DNA of 64,000 nucleotides. Origin: Pseudoroseomonas cervicalis. GTDB lineage: Bacteria; Pseudomonadota; Alphaproteobacteria; Acetobacterales; Acetobacteraceae. The notes below the pieces were generated by a model. The model did not search any database. It saw only the letters and a list, made by a program, of their open reading frames with translations, and was not told where the DNA came from. The position numbers and the translations under genes are program-made. Shown in pieces: positions 32,325 through 41,386 of this stretch (its first letter is position 1; every line of letters starts with the position of its first letter). Location of the stretch: NCBI RefSeq assembly GCF_030818485.1, contig NZ_JAUTAJ010000004.1:3712984-3776983 (forward strand). The letters are read 5' to 3'.

Positions 32325-33491
32325 TCAGCGGCGCGGGCGCAGCCGCTCCGCCACCACCACGCCGAGGGCGCCCGCCAGCATCAGCAGCGCCATCGGCCGC
32401 GCCGTGCCATCGGCGAAATAGCTGAGCAGCAGGCCGCTGCTGCCGGCGATGGTGAATTGCAGCGTGCCCATCAGCGCCGAGGCCGAGCCGGCCTGGCTGG
32501 CATGGCGCGACAGCGCGCCCACCGCCGCATTGGGCAGCACGAAGGCGCTGGCCGAGACGGCGACGAAGATCGGCGCCATCAGCACCGCCCAATGCGCGGG
32601 CGATGCGAAGGCGAGCAGCGCCAGCACCCCGGCCGCCAGCAGGATCAGCAGCCCCGCCAGCCGCACCAGCCGCTGCGCCCCGAGCCGCAGCAGCAGCATC
32701 GGGTTGAACTGCGAGGCGATGATGAAGCCCGCCGCGTTCAGCCCGAAGATCAGCCCGAAGCGGGTCGGGTCCAGCCTGAACATGCCGACGAAGACGGCGG
32801 CCGAGCCGCCGACATAGGTGAACATCAGGAACATGCCGGCGCAGCCCATGGCGACATGCGCCAGGAAGTTCGGCTCGCGCAGGATCTGGAGGTAGCGCAG
32901 CAGCTGCGCGCCGAGGCCGAGGCGCAGCCGCCGCTCCGGCGCCAGCGTCTCCGGCAGCAGGCGCCAGACCAGCAGGGCGGAGAGCACCGCATAGGCGGAG
33001 GAGAACCAGAAGATCGGCCGCCAGCCGCCGAGCCCGATCATCAGCCCGCCCAGGCCCGGCGCCAGGATCGGCGCCGCGCCCATCACCAGCATCAGCCGCG
33101 ACATCAGCCGCGCCGCGGCATGGCCATCCGCCAGGTCGCGCACGATGGCGCGCGGCAGCACCATGCTGGCCGAGCCGCCGAAGGCGGCGATGCAGCGGAA
33201 CAGCGCCAGGCTCTGGATGTCGGTGGCCAGCGCGCAGCCGATCGAGCCCGCCAGATAGACCAGCAGCCCGGCGATCAGCGGCCGCCGCCGGCCCAGCCGG
33301 TCGCCCAGCGTTCCCTGCACCAGCTGCCCCACCGCCAGGCCGAGGAACCAGGCCGCCAGCGTCAGCTCCGCCGAGCCATGCGGGGCGCCGAAATCCGCCT
33401 CGATGGAGGGGAAGGCCGGCAGGTACATGTCGGTGGAGAGCGGCCCGATGGCGGTGAGGAAGCCGAGCAGCAGGGGAAGCCAGGCGGGCAT
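32325..33491 (-). CDS. Bcr/CflA family drug-resistance MFS exporter
   Basis: 388-residue proton-drug antiporter of the 12-helix Bcr/CflA group. The start at 33491 gives the typical N-terminus (MPAWLPLLLGFLTAIGPLSTDMYLPAFPSIEADFG), and the next landmark AAWFLGLAVGQLVQGTLGDRLGRRRPLIAGL is diagnostic, as is RAIVRDLADGHAAARLMSRLMLV with the GAAPILAPGLGG motif C. In-frame upstream sequence to 33653 is Arg/Pro-rich and rejected. 131 bp from the other MFS gene on the same strand. Confidence 0.92.
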   Translation of the reverse strand: MPAWLPLLLGFLTAIGPLSTDMYLPAFPSIEADFGAPHGSAELTLAAWFLGLAVGQLVQGTLGDRLGRRRPLIAGLLVYLAGSIGCALATDIQSLALFRCIAAFGGSASMVLPRAIVRDLADGHAAARLMSRLMLVMGAAPILAPGLGGLMIGLGGWRPIFWFSSAYAVLSALLVWRLLPETLAPERRLRLGLGAQLLRYLQILREPNFLAHVAMGCAGMFLMFTYVGGSAAVFVGMFRLDPTRFGLIFGLNAAGFIIASQFNPMLLLRLGAQRLVRLAGLLILLAAGVLALLAFASPAHWAVLMAPIFVAVSASAFVLPNAAVGALSRHASQAGSASALMGTLQFTIAGSSGLLLSYFADGTARPMALLMLAGALGVVVAERLRPRR

Positions 33492-33859
33492 GGGCAGCGT
33501 GTTCCAGGGGCGGAGGGGCGCGCGGAGGGGCAGGGCCGCACGCGGCCGGGCCGGCGCGGGGGGCAGGGAGGCTGGGCAATGCGCCCGTTGCCGCGCCGCC
33601 GCAAGCGGGGCCGTGTGACAGCGGGGCCGCGCCCCGGCTTTTCGCCGTTTCACGTTTCCGTGCCAGGGGCGCGCACGGTCGCGTTATACCGGATGCCAAA
33701 CAAGAGGCAGAAATCCGGCGCGTTTGCCTGCTTCCTGGGCTGGCGCGGCTTGCTGTGCCTTTTCTGTCATCGCTCTGCGCTTGCGCGGCACCGGACCGTT
33801 TCCGAAACTGCCCAGGTCGCCGGCGCCGCGCGCCTGCGGGAAAAAACAGGGAGAGCAAC
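33492..33859. other. Divergent intergenic region of 368 bp
   Basis: Lies between the Bcr/CflA gene (minus) and the first amino-acid binding protein (plus). No gene-like frame is convincing. The right third is less GC-rich and ends in an AAAAAACAGGGAGAG ribosome region for the binding protein. I see no clear operator or terminator. Confidence 0.5.
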
Positions 33860-34894
33860 ATGTTCCGTACCGCCCTTGCGGCCGCCGGCGGCCTGGCCGT
33901 CGCGGCCGCCACCGCGCTGGGTCTTGCGTCCCCCGCCGCTGCGCAGGCCTCGGCCGACACGGTGGGCGCCATCCGCGCCCGCGGCGCCCTGATCTGCGGT
34001 GTCACCGGCACCACCGCCGGCTTCAGCCTGCCCGACAGCCAGGGCGTCATGCGCGGCATCGACGCCGATAGCTGCCGCGCCGTCGCCGCCGCCATCTTCG
34101 GCGACGCCAGCAAGGTGCGCTTCGTCAACACCACCTCGCAGAACCGCTTCACCGCGCTGCAATCGGGCGAGGTGGACCTGCTGGTGCGCAACACCACCTG
34201 GACGCTGTCGCGCGAGGCCTCGCTGGGCTTCGAATTCGCCAGCATCAATTTCTATGACGGCCAGGGCTTCATGGTGAAGACCTCGCTCAACGTCACCTCG
34301 GCCCGCGCGCTGGACGGCGCCACCGTCTGCGTCCAGCCCGGCACCACCACCGAGCTGAACCTCGCCGACTATTTCCGCAGCAACAACATGCGCTTCACCC
34401 CGGTGGTGATCGAGAGCGTCGAGGAGATCCGCACCGCCTTCAACTCCGGCCGCTGCGACGCCTACACCAACGACGCCTCCTCGCTGGCCGCCTTCCGCGC
34501 CACCCAGGCCAACCCGGCCGAATATGTGCTGCTGCCCGAGATCATCTCGAAGGAGCCGCTCGGCGCCGTGGTGCGCAAGGGCGACTGGAAGTTCTTCGAC
34601 ATCGTCCGCTGGGCGCATTTCGCGCAGCTGACCGCCGAGGAGCTGGGCATCACCAGCCAGAACCTGGCGAGCTTCGCCGACAGCCCGAACCCGGATGTGC
34701 AGCGCTTCATGGGTCGCAGCGGCGACCTGGGCAAGATGCTCGGCCTGCAGCCGGACTGGGCGGTGCAGATCATCCGCCAGGTCGGCAATTTCAGCGAGGT
34801 CTGGGAGCGCAACATCACCCCGCTCGGCGTGCAGCGCGGCATCAACCGCCTCTGGACCCAGGGCGGCCTGCAATACGCCCCCCCCATGCGTTAA
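33860..34894 (+). CDS. General amino-acid ABC transporter binding protein (AapJ-like), paralog 1
   Basis: Periplasmic amino-acid receptor. 344 residues from the ATG at 33860 with AGGGAGAG seven bases upstream. Signal peptide MFRTALAAAGGLAVAAATALGLASPAAAQ, then the AapJ-type mature start ADTVGAIRARGALICGV, ligand-pocket segments SGEVDLLVRNTTWTLSREA and CVQPGTTTELNLADYF, DAYTNDASSLAAFR and the C-terminal WAHFAQLTAEELGI, RGINRLWTQGGLQYAPPMR. No permease or ATPase gene (aapQMP) is adjacent, so it is an orphan receptor. A close paralog follows immediately. Confidence 0.92.
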   Translation: MFRTALAAAGGLAVAAATALGLASPAAAQASADTVGAIRARGALICGVTGTTAGFSLPDSQGVMRGIDADSCRAVAAAIFGDASKVRFVNTTSQNRFTALQSGEVDLLVRNTTWTLSREASLGFEFASINFYDGQGFMVKTSLNVTSARALDGATVCVQPGTTTELNLADYFRSNNMRFTPVVIESVEEIRTAFNSGRCDAYTNDASSLAAFRATQANPAEYVLLPEIISKEPLGAVVRKGDWKFFDIVRWAHFAQLTAEELGITSQNLASFADSPNPDVQRFMGRSGDLGKMLGLQPDWAVQIIRQVGNFSEVWERNITPLGVQRGINRLWTQGGLQYAPPMR

Positions 34895-34937
34895 TTTTTT
34901 TCGGCTTCCGGTCAGGGCCGGGACGGGGGGTGCTGCA

Positions 34938-34962
34938 CTGGGCCGGATATGCTCCGGCCCAG
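34938..34962. terminator. Hairpin after binding-protein paralog 1
   Basis: Perfect 10-bp stem CTGGGCCGGA/TCCGGCCCAG with loop TATGC, 43 bases after the stop. No T-run follows. The same hairpin and flanking text (GGTCAGGGCCG, GGGTGCTGCA) recur after the second paralog, so it belongs to the duplicated unit. Confidence 0.5.
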
Positions 34963-35092
34963 GATGGTGCCAGCGCCTGTCCGGCCTGCCGGCCGCTTCG
35001 GCACTGCCCTTTCGCCGCGGGCTCGCGGCATGATGTCCGGCACGCCGCCCCATCCCACGAAGCGGCGACCGCCTGACATGCACGGAGGAACG

Positions 35093-36128
35093 ATGCGACG
35101 CCTTTCCGCGGCCCTGCTGGGCCTTGCCGCGCTGCTGGCCGGCGCCCTGCCCACCGCCCGCCCCGCCTCGGCGCAGCCCGCCGCCGACACCATGGCCGCC
35201 ATCCGCGCCCGCGGCCACATCCTGTGCGGCGTGACGCCCAACACCATCGGCTTCGCCGCGCCGGACAGCCAGGGCGTGTTCCGCGGCCTGGACGCCGATT
35301 ACTGCCGCGCCCTGGCCGTCGCCGTCTTCGGCGATCCGGAGAAGACGCGCTTCGTGCCCACCACCGCGCCGCAGCGCTTCCCCGCCCTGCAATCGGGCGA
35401 GGTGGATGTGCTGATCCGCACCACCACCTGGACCCTGTCGCGGGAGGCAGCGCTGGGCTTCGTCTTCGCCGGCGTCAATTTCTACGACGGCAACGGCTTC
35501 ATGGTGCGCCGCGCGCTGGGCGTGCAATCGGCGCGGCAGCTGGACGGCGCCAGCGTCTGCCTGCAGCAGGGCTCCACCACCGAGCTGAACGTCACCGACT
35601 ATTTCCGCACCCACAACATGCGGATGAACCCGGTGACCTTCGAGAATGTCGAGGAGATCCGCACCGCCTTCGCCGCCGGCCGCTGCGACGTCTATTCCTC
35701 CGACACCTCGACGCTCGCCGCCTTCCGCATCGGCCAGGGCCCGGCCGCCGACCAGTATGTGCTGCTGCCCGAGATCATCTCGAAGGAGCCGCTGGGCCCG
35801 GCCGTGCGCAAGGGCGATGCCCGCTGGTTCGACATCGTCCGCTGGACGCATTTCGCCCTGCTGACCGCCGAGGAGCTGGGCATCACCCAGGCCAACATCG
35901 CCCGCTTCGCCGACAGCACCAGCCCCGATGTGCAGCGCTTCCTGGGCCGCAGCGGCGATCTCGGCAGGATGCTCGGCCTGCAGCCGGACTGGGCGGCGCA
36001 GATCATCCGCCAGCTCGGCAATTTCGGCGAGATGTGGGAGCGCAGCATCACCCCCCATGGGCATCCAGCGCGGCATCAACGCCCAATGGAACCAGGGCGG
36101 CCTGCAATACGCCCCGCCCATGCGTTGA
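35093..36128 (+). CDS. General amino-acid ABC binding protein (AapJ-like), paralog 2, frameshifted near the 3' end
   Basis: Second copy of the preceding receptor, clearly homologous along its length (ADTMAAIRARGHILCGV, SGEVDVLIRTTTWTLSREA, CLQQGSTTELNVTDYF, CDVYSSDTSTLAAFR). The ATG at 35093 follows a GGAGGAACG ribosome site and is followed by a signal peptide ending PASAQ. The frame breaks at a run of six C (36051-36056): five would give MWERSITP-MGIQRGINAQWNQGGLQYAPPMR and a 344-residue protein, the same length as paralog 1. As written, the frame runs on past the true stop to 36475. Sequence error or homopolymer slippage is the simplest explanation. Confidence 0.88.
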
Positions 36129-36171
36129 TTTCTTTCGGCTGCCGGTCAGGGCCGCGACGGCGGGTGCTGCA

Positions 36172-36196
36172 CTGGGCCGGGGATACTCCGGCCCAG
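36172..36196. terminator. Hairpin after binding-protein paralog 2
   Basis: Nine-bp stem CTGGGCCGG/CCGGCCCAG, the counterpart of the hairpin at 34938, 43 bases after the restored stop and 16 bases before the stop of the convergent glycosyltransferase gene. Confidence 0.5.
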
Positions 36197-36212
36197 CCTC
36201 GCGTCCCGCGTC

Positions 36213-37160
36213 TCAACTCGCCTGCGGCAGCCCGACAGAAGAATGGGAGGCGAGGATGGCGTCGTAGCGCTCGCGGCGCAGGCGCTCGTAATGCCGGCGG
36301 TGATGGCCGTCGATGCGCTGCAGCGTCTCCTCGGTCATCTTCGGGAAATCGTAGCGCTCACTTTCGGCGATGCGCATGCGGTCGAAGCCCATGCTGCGGA
36401 AATGCGCGGGCGAGAAGGAATTGCCGCGCTCGCCGATATAGCGGCCGAAGCTCACCGTGGTCAGCACCCGGCTGAGGCCGAGCTCCAGGCAGGCCAGGCT
36501 TTTCGCCGCATCCTGCGAGGACGCCTCGGAGGCGATGGAGAGCGGGCGGAACAGCTCGTAGATCTGCCGGTGCGGGCGTTCATTGTAGTCGCGCCCCTCG
36601 AGCAGGGCGTAGAAGGGCTCCAGCCAGCGCATCATCTGCCGCCAGCCCTCGCGCCGCAGCCCGAATCCCCAATGGTGCTCGAGCGGGATGTACTTCACCT
36701 CCGGCCCCGGATAGTCGCGCCGGTGGTCGCCATAGGCGCCGAAATAGGCGATGCGCGGGAAGGGCTCGGTGACCTGGCGCAGCTGCTCCAGCGCCCAGAT
36801 ATACCAGGGGCCGAGCTCCAGATCGTCCTCGAGGAAATAGCCCAGCTCGGCATTCAGCTCGTCGAAGACCAGCCGCTCGCCGCGCAGGATGTTGCGGGCG
36901 ACCCCCAGATTGTGCGGGCTGGCCAGCACCTGGCCGCGCGGGAAATGCCGGCGGAAGGCGGCGGTGGAGGCGGTGATGGCGTCGTCGCTGGCATAGCGCT
37001 TCCCCGTGCGCGGCGAGACGGCGCCATCCTGCAGCAGCCAGATCCTCGCGGGGTCCAGCACCACGCCGCGCTGCATCGTCAGGCTGCGGCAGACCCGGTC
37101 CAGATAGTCCGGCCGGTCGAAGGCGAAGAGGATGATCGGGGTCTCGATGCGCGGGATCAT
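36213..37160 (-). CDS. Glycosyltransferase-like protein (GT-A, GNT-I style)
   Basis: 315-residue cytoplasmic protein. The start IETPIILFAFDRPDYLDRVCRSL is a typical GT-A nucleotide-sugar entry, followed by IWLLQDG, ASPHNLGVARNILRGERL and the metal-binding acidic patch GYFLEDDLELGPWYIWAL (D-D-D-type), then HHWGFGLRREGWRQMM. These resemble GNT-I/family 2-type transferases that act on surface glycans or proteins. The start overlaps the acylphosphatase stop by four bases. Acceptor and donor unknown. Confidence 0.72.
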   Translation of the reverse strand: MIPRIETPIILFAFDRPDYLDRVCRSLTMQRGVVLDPARIWLLQDGAVSPRTGKRYASDDAITASTAAFRRHFPRGQVLASPHNLGVARNILRGERLVFDELNAELGYFLEDDLELGPWYIWALEQLRQVTEPFPRIAYFGAYGDHRRDYPGPEVKYIPLEHHWGFGLRREGWRQMMRWLEPFYALLEGRDYNERPHRQIYELFRPLSIASEASSQDAAKSLACLELGLSRVLTTVSFGRYIGERGNSFSPAHFRSMGFDRMRIAESERYDFPKMTEETLQRIDGHHRRHYERLRRERYDAILASHSSVGLPQAS

Positions 37161-37432
37161 TCGGTGGCCTCGCGCCGGAAGCCGGGGGTGGTGGGCGGCT
37201 CGGCGAATTCCTCGTCGATCTGCTCGACACGGGCCAGGCGCGGGCCGGCGCGGCAGGCGGTCAGCAGCGCGGCCACCGCGGCGGCATCGCCCGCCACCAG
37301 CGCCTCGACACTGCCATCGGCGCGGTTGCGCACCCAGCCCTGCACGCCGAGCTTCGTCGCCTCCGCCACCATCCAGTCGCGGTAGCCCACGCCATGCACC
37401 CGGCCCCGGATGCGCACCCGCTTCGCGTCCAT
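37157..37432 (-). CDS. Acylphosphatase
   Basis: 91-residue enzyme that hydrolyses acyl-phosphates. Both catalytic residues are seen: Arg in GRVHGVGYRDW and Asn in GWVRNRADGSVEA. The ATG at 37432 gives the standard length; longer frames upstream would overlap the ATP12 gene. Seventeen bases separate it from the ATP12 gene and it overlaps the glycosyltransferase start (ATGA), so the three probably form one operon. Confidence 0.94.
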   Translation of the reverse strand: MDAKRVRIRGRVHGVGYRDWMVAEATKLGVQGWVRNRADGSVEALVAGDAAAVAALLTACRAGPRLARVEQIDEEFAEPPTTPGFRREATE

Positions 37433-37449
37433 CGCGCCCTCCTCAGGCG

Positions 37450-38157
37450 TCAGCCACGCGCCAGCGCCAGCAGGCGCGCGGCCAGGGCGACATCCTTCAC
37501 CACCCCGTCCTGGCGCGCCAGCGCCTCGGCATCCTCGCCCCACAGCTCCTGCTGGAAGCTCTCATCCAGGAAGGCCAGGCGGCAGGCCTCGGCCGCGTCC
37601 AGCCGCCCCTCGGCCAGGGCCAGGCCCAGCACCAGGCTGCCCAGCGCCGGGATGGCCACGCCGAGCGCCGCCAGCTCCAGCGCGTTGCGGGTGGCGAGCG
37701 CGCGGCGCAGCGCGGCCAGCGACTCGGGCGGCTGCGCCACCGGCATGATGCCGCTGGTGACCTTCAGCGGGGCGTCCAGCGCCAGCGCCGCCCAGTCCAG
37801 CAGCGGCTGCCATTCGCGCGCCTGCCGCTCCGCCAGGCGCGGCTCGCCGGCGGCGTGGTAGCAGAGCAGGTCGGTGCCGCCATATTCGGCCAGCGCGGCG
37901 ACGCTGGCCTCCGGGTCGGCGGCGATGCGCTCCAGCGCGGTCGCCACCACCCGGGTCAGCGGCACCTGCTCCATCGACATCTCGCCGCCCTTGGCGCCGC
38001 CGGCCTGCTGCCATTCCTCGGCCACCGCCTCGGCCAGGGCCAGGCTGGGCAGCAGCAGCGGGCCGCTGCCCGGCAGGCGCAGCGGCCGCCCATCCAGCTG
38101 CACGGCAAAGCCCTCGGCCGATGTCAGGGCCTCGGCCCGATCCCAGAAACGCTTCAT
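37450..38157 (-). CDS. ATP12 family F1-ATPase assembly chaperone
   Basis: 235 residues from the ATG at 38157. Alphaproteobacterial ATP12 proteins are relatives of the mitochondrial chaperone that protects the F1 alpha subunit. Seen: MKRFWDRAEAL start, GFAVQLDGRPLRLPGSGPL, LAEAVAEEWQQAG, MEQVPLTRVVATALERI, DLLCYHAAGEPRLAERQAREWQPLLDW and the late LDESFQQELWGEDAEA. Leads a short operon with the acylphosphatase and glycosyltransferase. Confidence 0.93.
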   Translation of the reverse strand: MKRFWDRAEALTSAEGFAVQLDGRPLRLPGSGPLLLPSLALAEAVAEEWQQAGGAKGGEMSMEQVPLTRVVATALERIAADPEASVAALAEYGGTDLLCYHAAGEPRLAERQAREWQPLLDWAALALDAPLKVTSGIMPVAQPPESLAALRRALATRNALELAALGVAIPALGSLVLGLALAEGRLDAAEACRLAFLDESFQQELWGEDAEALARQDGVVKDVALAARLLALARG

Positions 38158-38395
38158 GCCGGGCGGATTAGAGCAAAACCGCCCGGGCGTGGAGGCCCCG
38201 CCCGCCACCACACAAAGTTGAGAGAGGGTGAAGCCCACCATCGCTGCTGTACACTTCCGCAACGAAGCGCGCGGTGCCACACTGGCCCGTCTCAACAGAA
38301 CCAGCCCCGGCCCGGGCGGCCCGGCGTGGTGGGATCGCCGGGCGCTGCCGGCGGCATCCCCCCGTCATGCGCCCTGGCCGGAAGGATAAGGCGCC

Positions 38396-38959
38396 ATGAC
38401 GGTCCTGACGGCGATACCCCAGGCGGCGATGGCCGAGCCGGTGCTGGTGCTGCCGGCCGGACCGCTGCACCAGCCCGGCATGCTGGCCATCTTCAACCAG
38501 GTCGTGGCGCACAGCACCGCCGTCTACACCGATGTGCCGCAGACGCTGGAGCAGCGCGCCGCCTGGTGCGCGCAGCGCCAGGCGCAGGGCTTTCCGGTGC
38601 TGGTGGCGCTGGGGGCGGAGGAGGGTGACGTGCTGGGCTTCGCCAGCTTCACCGAGTTCCGCGGCTGCTGGCCCGGCTTCCGCCACACGGTCGAGCATTC
38701 CGTGCATATCCGCGCCGATTGCCGCGGCCGGGGCCTGGGCACCCGCCTCGTCGCCGCGCTGATCGAGCAGGCGGTGCTGCTCGGCAAGCATGTCATGGTG
38801 GCGTCCATCGACGCCGAGAACGCACCCTCGATCCGCATGCATGAGCGGCTGGGCTTCCGGCAGGTGGCCTACATGCCGCAGGTCGGCTGCAAGTTCGGGC
38901 GCTGGCTGGATCTGGTGCTGATGCAGAAGCAGCTCAGCGAGCGACAGCCAGAAAGCTGA
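38396..38959 (+). CDS. GNAT acetyltransferase, phosphinothricin acetyltransferase-like
   Basis: 187-residue cytoplasmic N-acetyltransferase. The PAT-like start IFNQVVAHSTAVYTDVPQTLEQRAAW, the acetyl-CoA loop HSVHIRADCRGRGLGTRLVAALI, and ASIDAENAPSIRMHERLGFRQVAYMPQVGCKFGRWLDLVLMQ match the phosphinothricin/methionine-sulfoximine group. In this group the natural substrate is usually an amino-acid analogue. It is divergent from the ATP12 gene (238 bp apart) and ends two bases before a triple-hairpin element shared with convergent glcB. Confidence 0.9.
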   Translation: MTVLTAIPQAAMAEPVLVLPAGPLHQPGMLAIFNQVVAHSTAVYTDVPQTLEQRAAWCAQRQAQGFPVLVALGAEEGDVLGFASFTEFRGCWPGFRHTVEHSVHIRADCRGRGLGTRLVAALIEQAVLLGKHVMVASIDAENAPSIRMHERLGFRQVAYMPQVGCKFGRWLDLVLMQKQLSERQPES

Positions 38960-38960
38960 G

Positions 38961-39079
38961 GGTTCTTTTTTTGGAAAAAAGAACCAAAAAACTTTTCTCA
39001 GTTGGCGTCCCGCCTATGGCCTGAGGCGGGACGCCGAACTGAGAAAGTCTTTTTGCTTCTTTTTCTTCAGAAAAAGAAG
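38961..39079. repeat. Triple-hairpin dispersed repeat, copy 3 (order A-B-C)
   Basis: Hairpin A at 38961-38985 (GGTTC T-run / A-run GAACC), B at 39004-39035 (GGCGTCCCGCC/GGCGGGACGCC), C at 39056-39079 (CTTCTTTTTCT/AGAAAAAGAAG). The spacers flanking B also pair (CTCAGTT with AACTGAG), so B forms an even longer arm. It fills the gap between convergent acetyltransferase and glcB genes, two and three bases from their stop codons. Confidence 0.88.
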
Positions 39080-39082
39080 ATC

Positions 39083-41240
39083 TTAGGCTGCCTTTGCTTC
39101 CCGGCGCCGCCGATGCAGCACGAACTCGGTATACCCGTTCGGCTGCGCCGCGCCCTCGAACACCAGATCACACGCCGCCTGGAAGGCCGGCCCGTCGAAG
39201 CCCGGCGCCATCGGCACATAGGCCGCGTCGCCGGCATTCTGCTGGTCCACCACGGCGGCCATGCGCTTCAGCGTGTCCTCCACCTGGGCGCGGCTGACCA
39301 CGCCATGGCGCAGCCAGTTGGCGATGTGCTGGGCGGAGATGCGCAGCGTTGCGCGGTCCTCCATCAGCCCGACATTGTTGATGTCCGGCACCTTGGAGCA
39401 GCCGACCCCCTGGTCCACCCAGCGCACCACATAGCCCAGGATGCCTTGCGCGTTGTTGTCCAGCTCCGCCTGCACATCGGCCGGCGCCCAGTTGCTGTCG
39501 GAGAGCGGGATGGTCAGGATGTCGTCCAGCTTGGCGCGCGGGCCGCCGGAGAGCAGCTCCTCCTGCCGCCGGGCGACGCTGACCTCGTGGTAGTGCATCG
39601 CATGCAGCGTGGCGGCGGTGGGGGAGGGCACCCAGGCGGTGTTGGCGCCGGCCCTGGGGTGGCCGATCTTCTGCACCAGCATGTCGGCCATCCGGTCCGG
39701 CATGGCCCACATGCCCTTGCCGATCTGCGACTTGCCGCGCAGGCCGCAGGAGAGGCCCGTGTCGACGTTCCAGTCCTCATAGGCCTTGATCCAGGCCGCG
39801 CCCTTCATGTCGTTCTTGCGCAGCACCGGGCCGGCTTCCATCGCGGTGTGGATCTCGTCGCCGGTGCGGTCGAGGAAGCCGGTGTTGATGAAGGCGACCC
39901 GCTCCTTCGCCGCGGCGATGCAGGCGCGGAGATTGACGGTGGTGCGCCGCTCCTCATCCATGATGCCCATCTTCAGCGTGTTGGCCGGCAGGCCGAAGGC
40001 CTGCTCGACGCGGCTGAACAATTCGTTCGCCCAGGCCACTTCCTTCGGCCCATGCATCTTCGGCTTGACGATGTAGACCGAGCCGGCGCGGCTGTTGCGC
40101 CGCGCGCCCCGCAGATCGTGCAGCGCGATGGCGACGGTGGCCAGCGCGTCGAGGATGGTCTCCGGCACCTCCTTGCCATCCAGCGTCACCGCGTCCGTCA
40201 TCATGTGGTGGCCGACATTGCGCACCAGCATCAGGCTGCGGCCATGCAGCGTCAGCGTCGAGCCGTCCGGCGCGGTGTAGATGCGGTCCGGGTTCAGCCG
40301 GCGCGTCAGCGTGCGGCCATCCTTCTCGAACTTCGCCTCGAGGTCGCCCTTCATCAGGCCGAGCCAGGCGCGATAGACCTCCACCTTGTCCGCCGCATCG
40401 ACGGCGGCCACCGAATCCTCGCAATCCATGATGGTGGAGATGGCGGATTCGGCGATGACATCGGCGATGCCGGCCGGGTCGTCCTTGCCGATCGGATGCG
40501 CCTTGTCGAGGCGCAGCTCCAGATGCAGCCCATTGTTGCGCAGCAGGATGGCGGGTGGGCGCCGTGGCCTCGCCCGCATAGCCGGCGAACTTGGCGGAAT
40601 CCTGCAGCGTGGTGGCGCCGCCCTGCACCAGGTCGACCTTCAGCACGCCGCCGATCACGGCGAGCCCGGCCACATCCGCCCAGGAGCCGCCGGAGAGCGG
40701 CGCCGCCTGGTCGAGGAGGGCGCGGGCGCGGGCGATCACCTTCTCGCCGCGGGCGCGGTTGAAGCCGCGTCCGGCGGCCAGCTCGCCCTCCTGCGGGATG
40801 GCGTCGGTGCCGTAGAGCGCGTCATACAGGCTGCCCCAGCGCGCATTGCCGGCATTCAGCGCGTAGCGCGGGTTGTTCACCGGCACCACCAGCTGCGGCC
40901 CGGCGATGCTGGCGATCTCCGGGTCCACATTCGCCGTGGTGACGGCGACCGGGCCGGGATCGGGCAGCAGATAGCCGATCTCCTGCAGGAAGGCGCGGTA
41001 GGCGGCGGCATCCACCGGGCGGGCCGGGTGCGCGCGGTGCCAGGCATCGATCTTCGCCTGCAGCGCGTCGCGCTCGGCCAGCAGCGCGGCATTGCGCGGG
41101 GCGAGCTCGGCCAGGATGTCGGCCATGGCGCCCCAGAAGGCCTCCGGCGCCAGGCCGGTGCCGGGCAGCGCCTCGCTTTCGATGAAGTCCCGCAGCACCG
41201 GCGCCACTTCCAGCGCCCCGATCCGCACCATGCCGGCCAT
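39083..41240 (-). CDS. glcB: Malate synthase G, frameshifted
   Basis: Condenses glyoxylate with acetyl-CoA to malate. The restored protein is 718 residues, the normal malate synthase G size. It starts [30 protein letters not shown] at 41240. Landmarks: [33 protein letters not shown], then after the break [59 protein letters not shown], and the end [30 protein letters not shown]. The frame breaks at a GGG run (40553-40555, plus strand): one base fewer joins GEATAPT to [16 protein letters not shown]. Being a central enzyme, it is probably intact in the cell and miswritten here. No aceA is near. Confidence 0.93.
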
Positions 41241-41386
41241 GAAATCTCCCTCCCGCTTGAACGCTGTCCGGCAGTTAACCTGCATTTCCGGCGCCCCGCA
41301 AACCGCCCCGCCGGAGGGGATTGCGGCGCGGGCGGAAGAGGTGGAGGCTTCGGGCCCGCATCCCGACAGACCAGGATTTCCGCGCC

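Noticed and set aside
33743..33757. Sigma-54-like TGGCGCGGCTTGCT before the first amino-acid binding protein
   Set aside because: The spacing between the GG and GC elements is eight bases instead of the required ten.
36129..36475. C-terminal extension of the second amino-acid binding protein
   Set aside because: It results from the extra C at 36051-36056; the alternative frame restores the exact paralog ending GGLQYAPPMR at 36128.
40553..40555. Programmed frameshift in glcB
   Set aside because: No slippery heptamer or pseudoknot is apparent, malate synthase G is not known to use recoding, and three other genes show the same kind of extra base.
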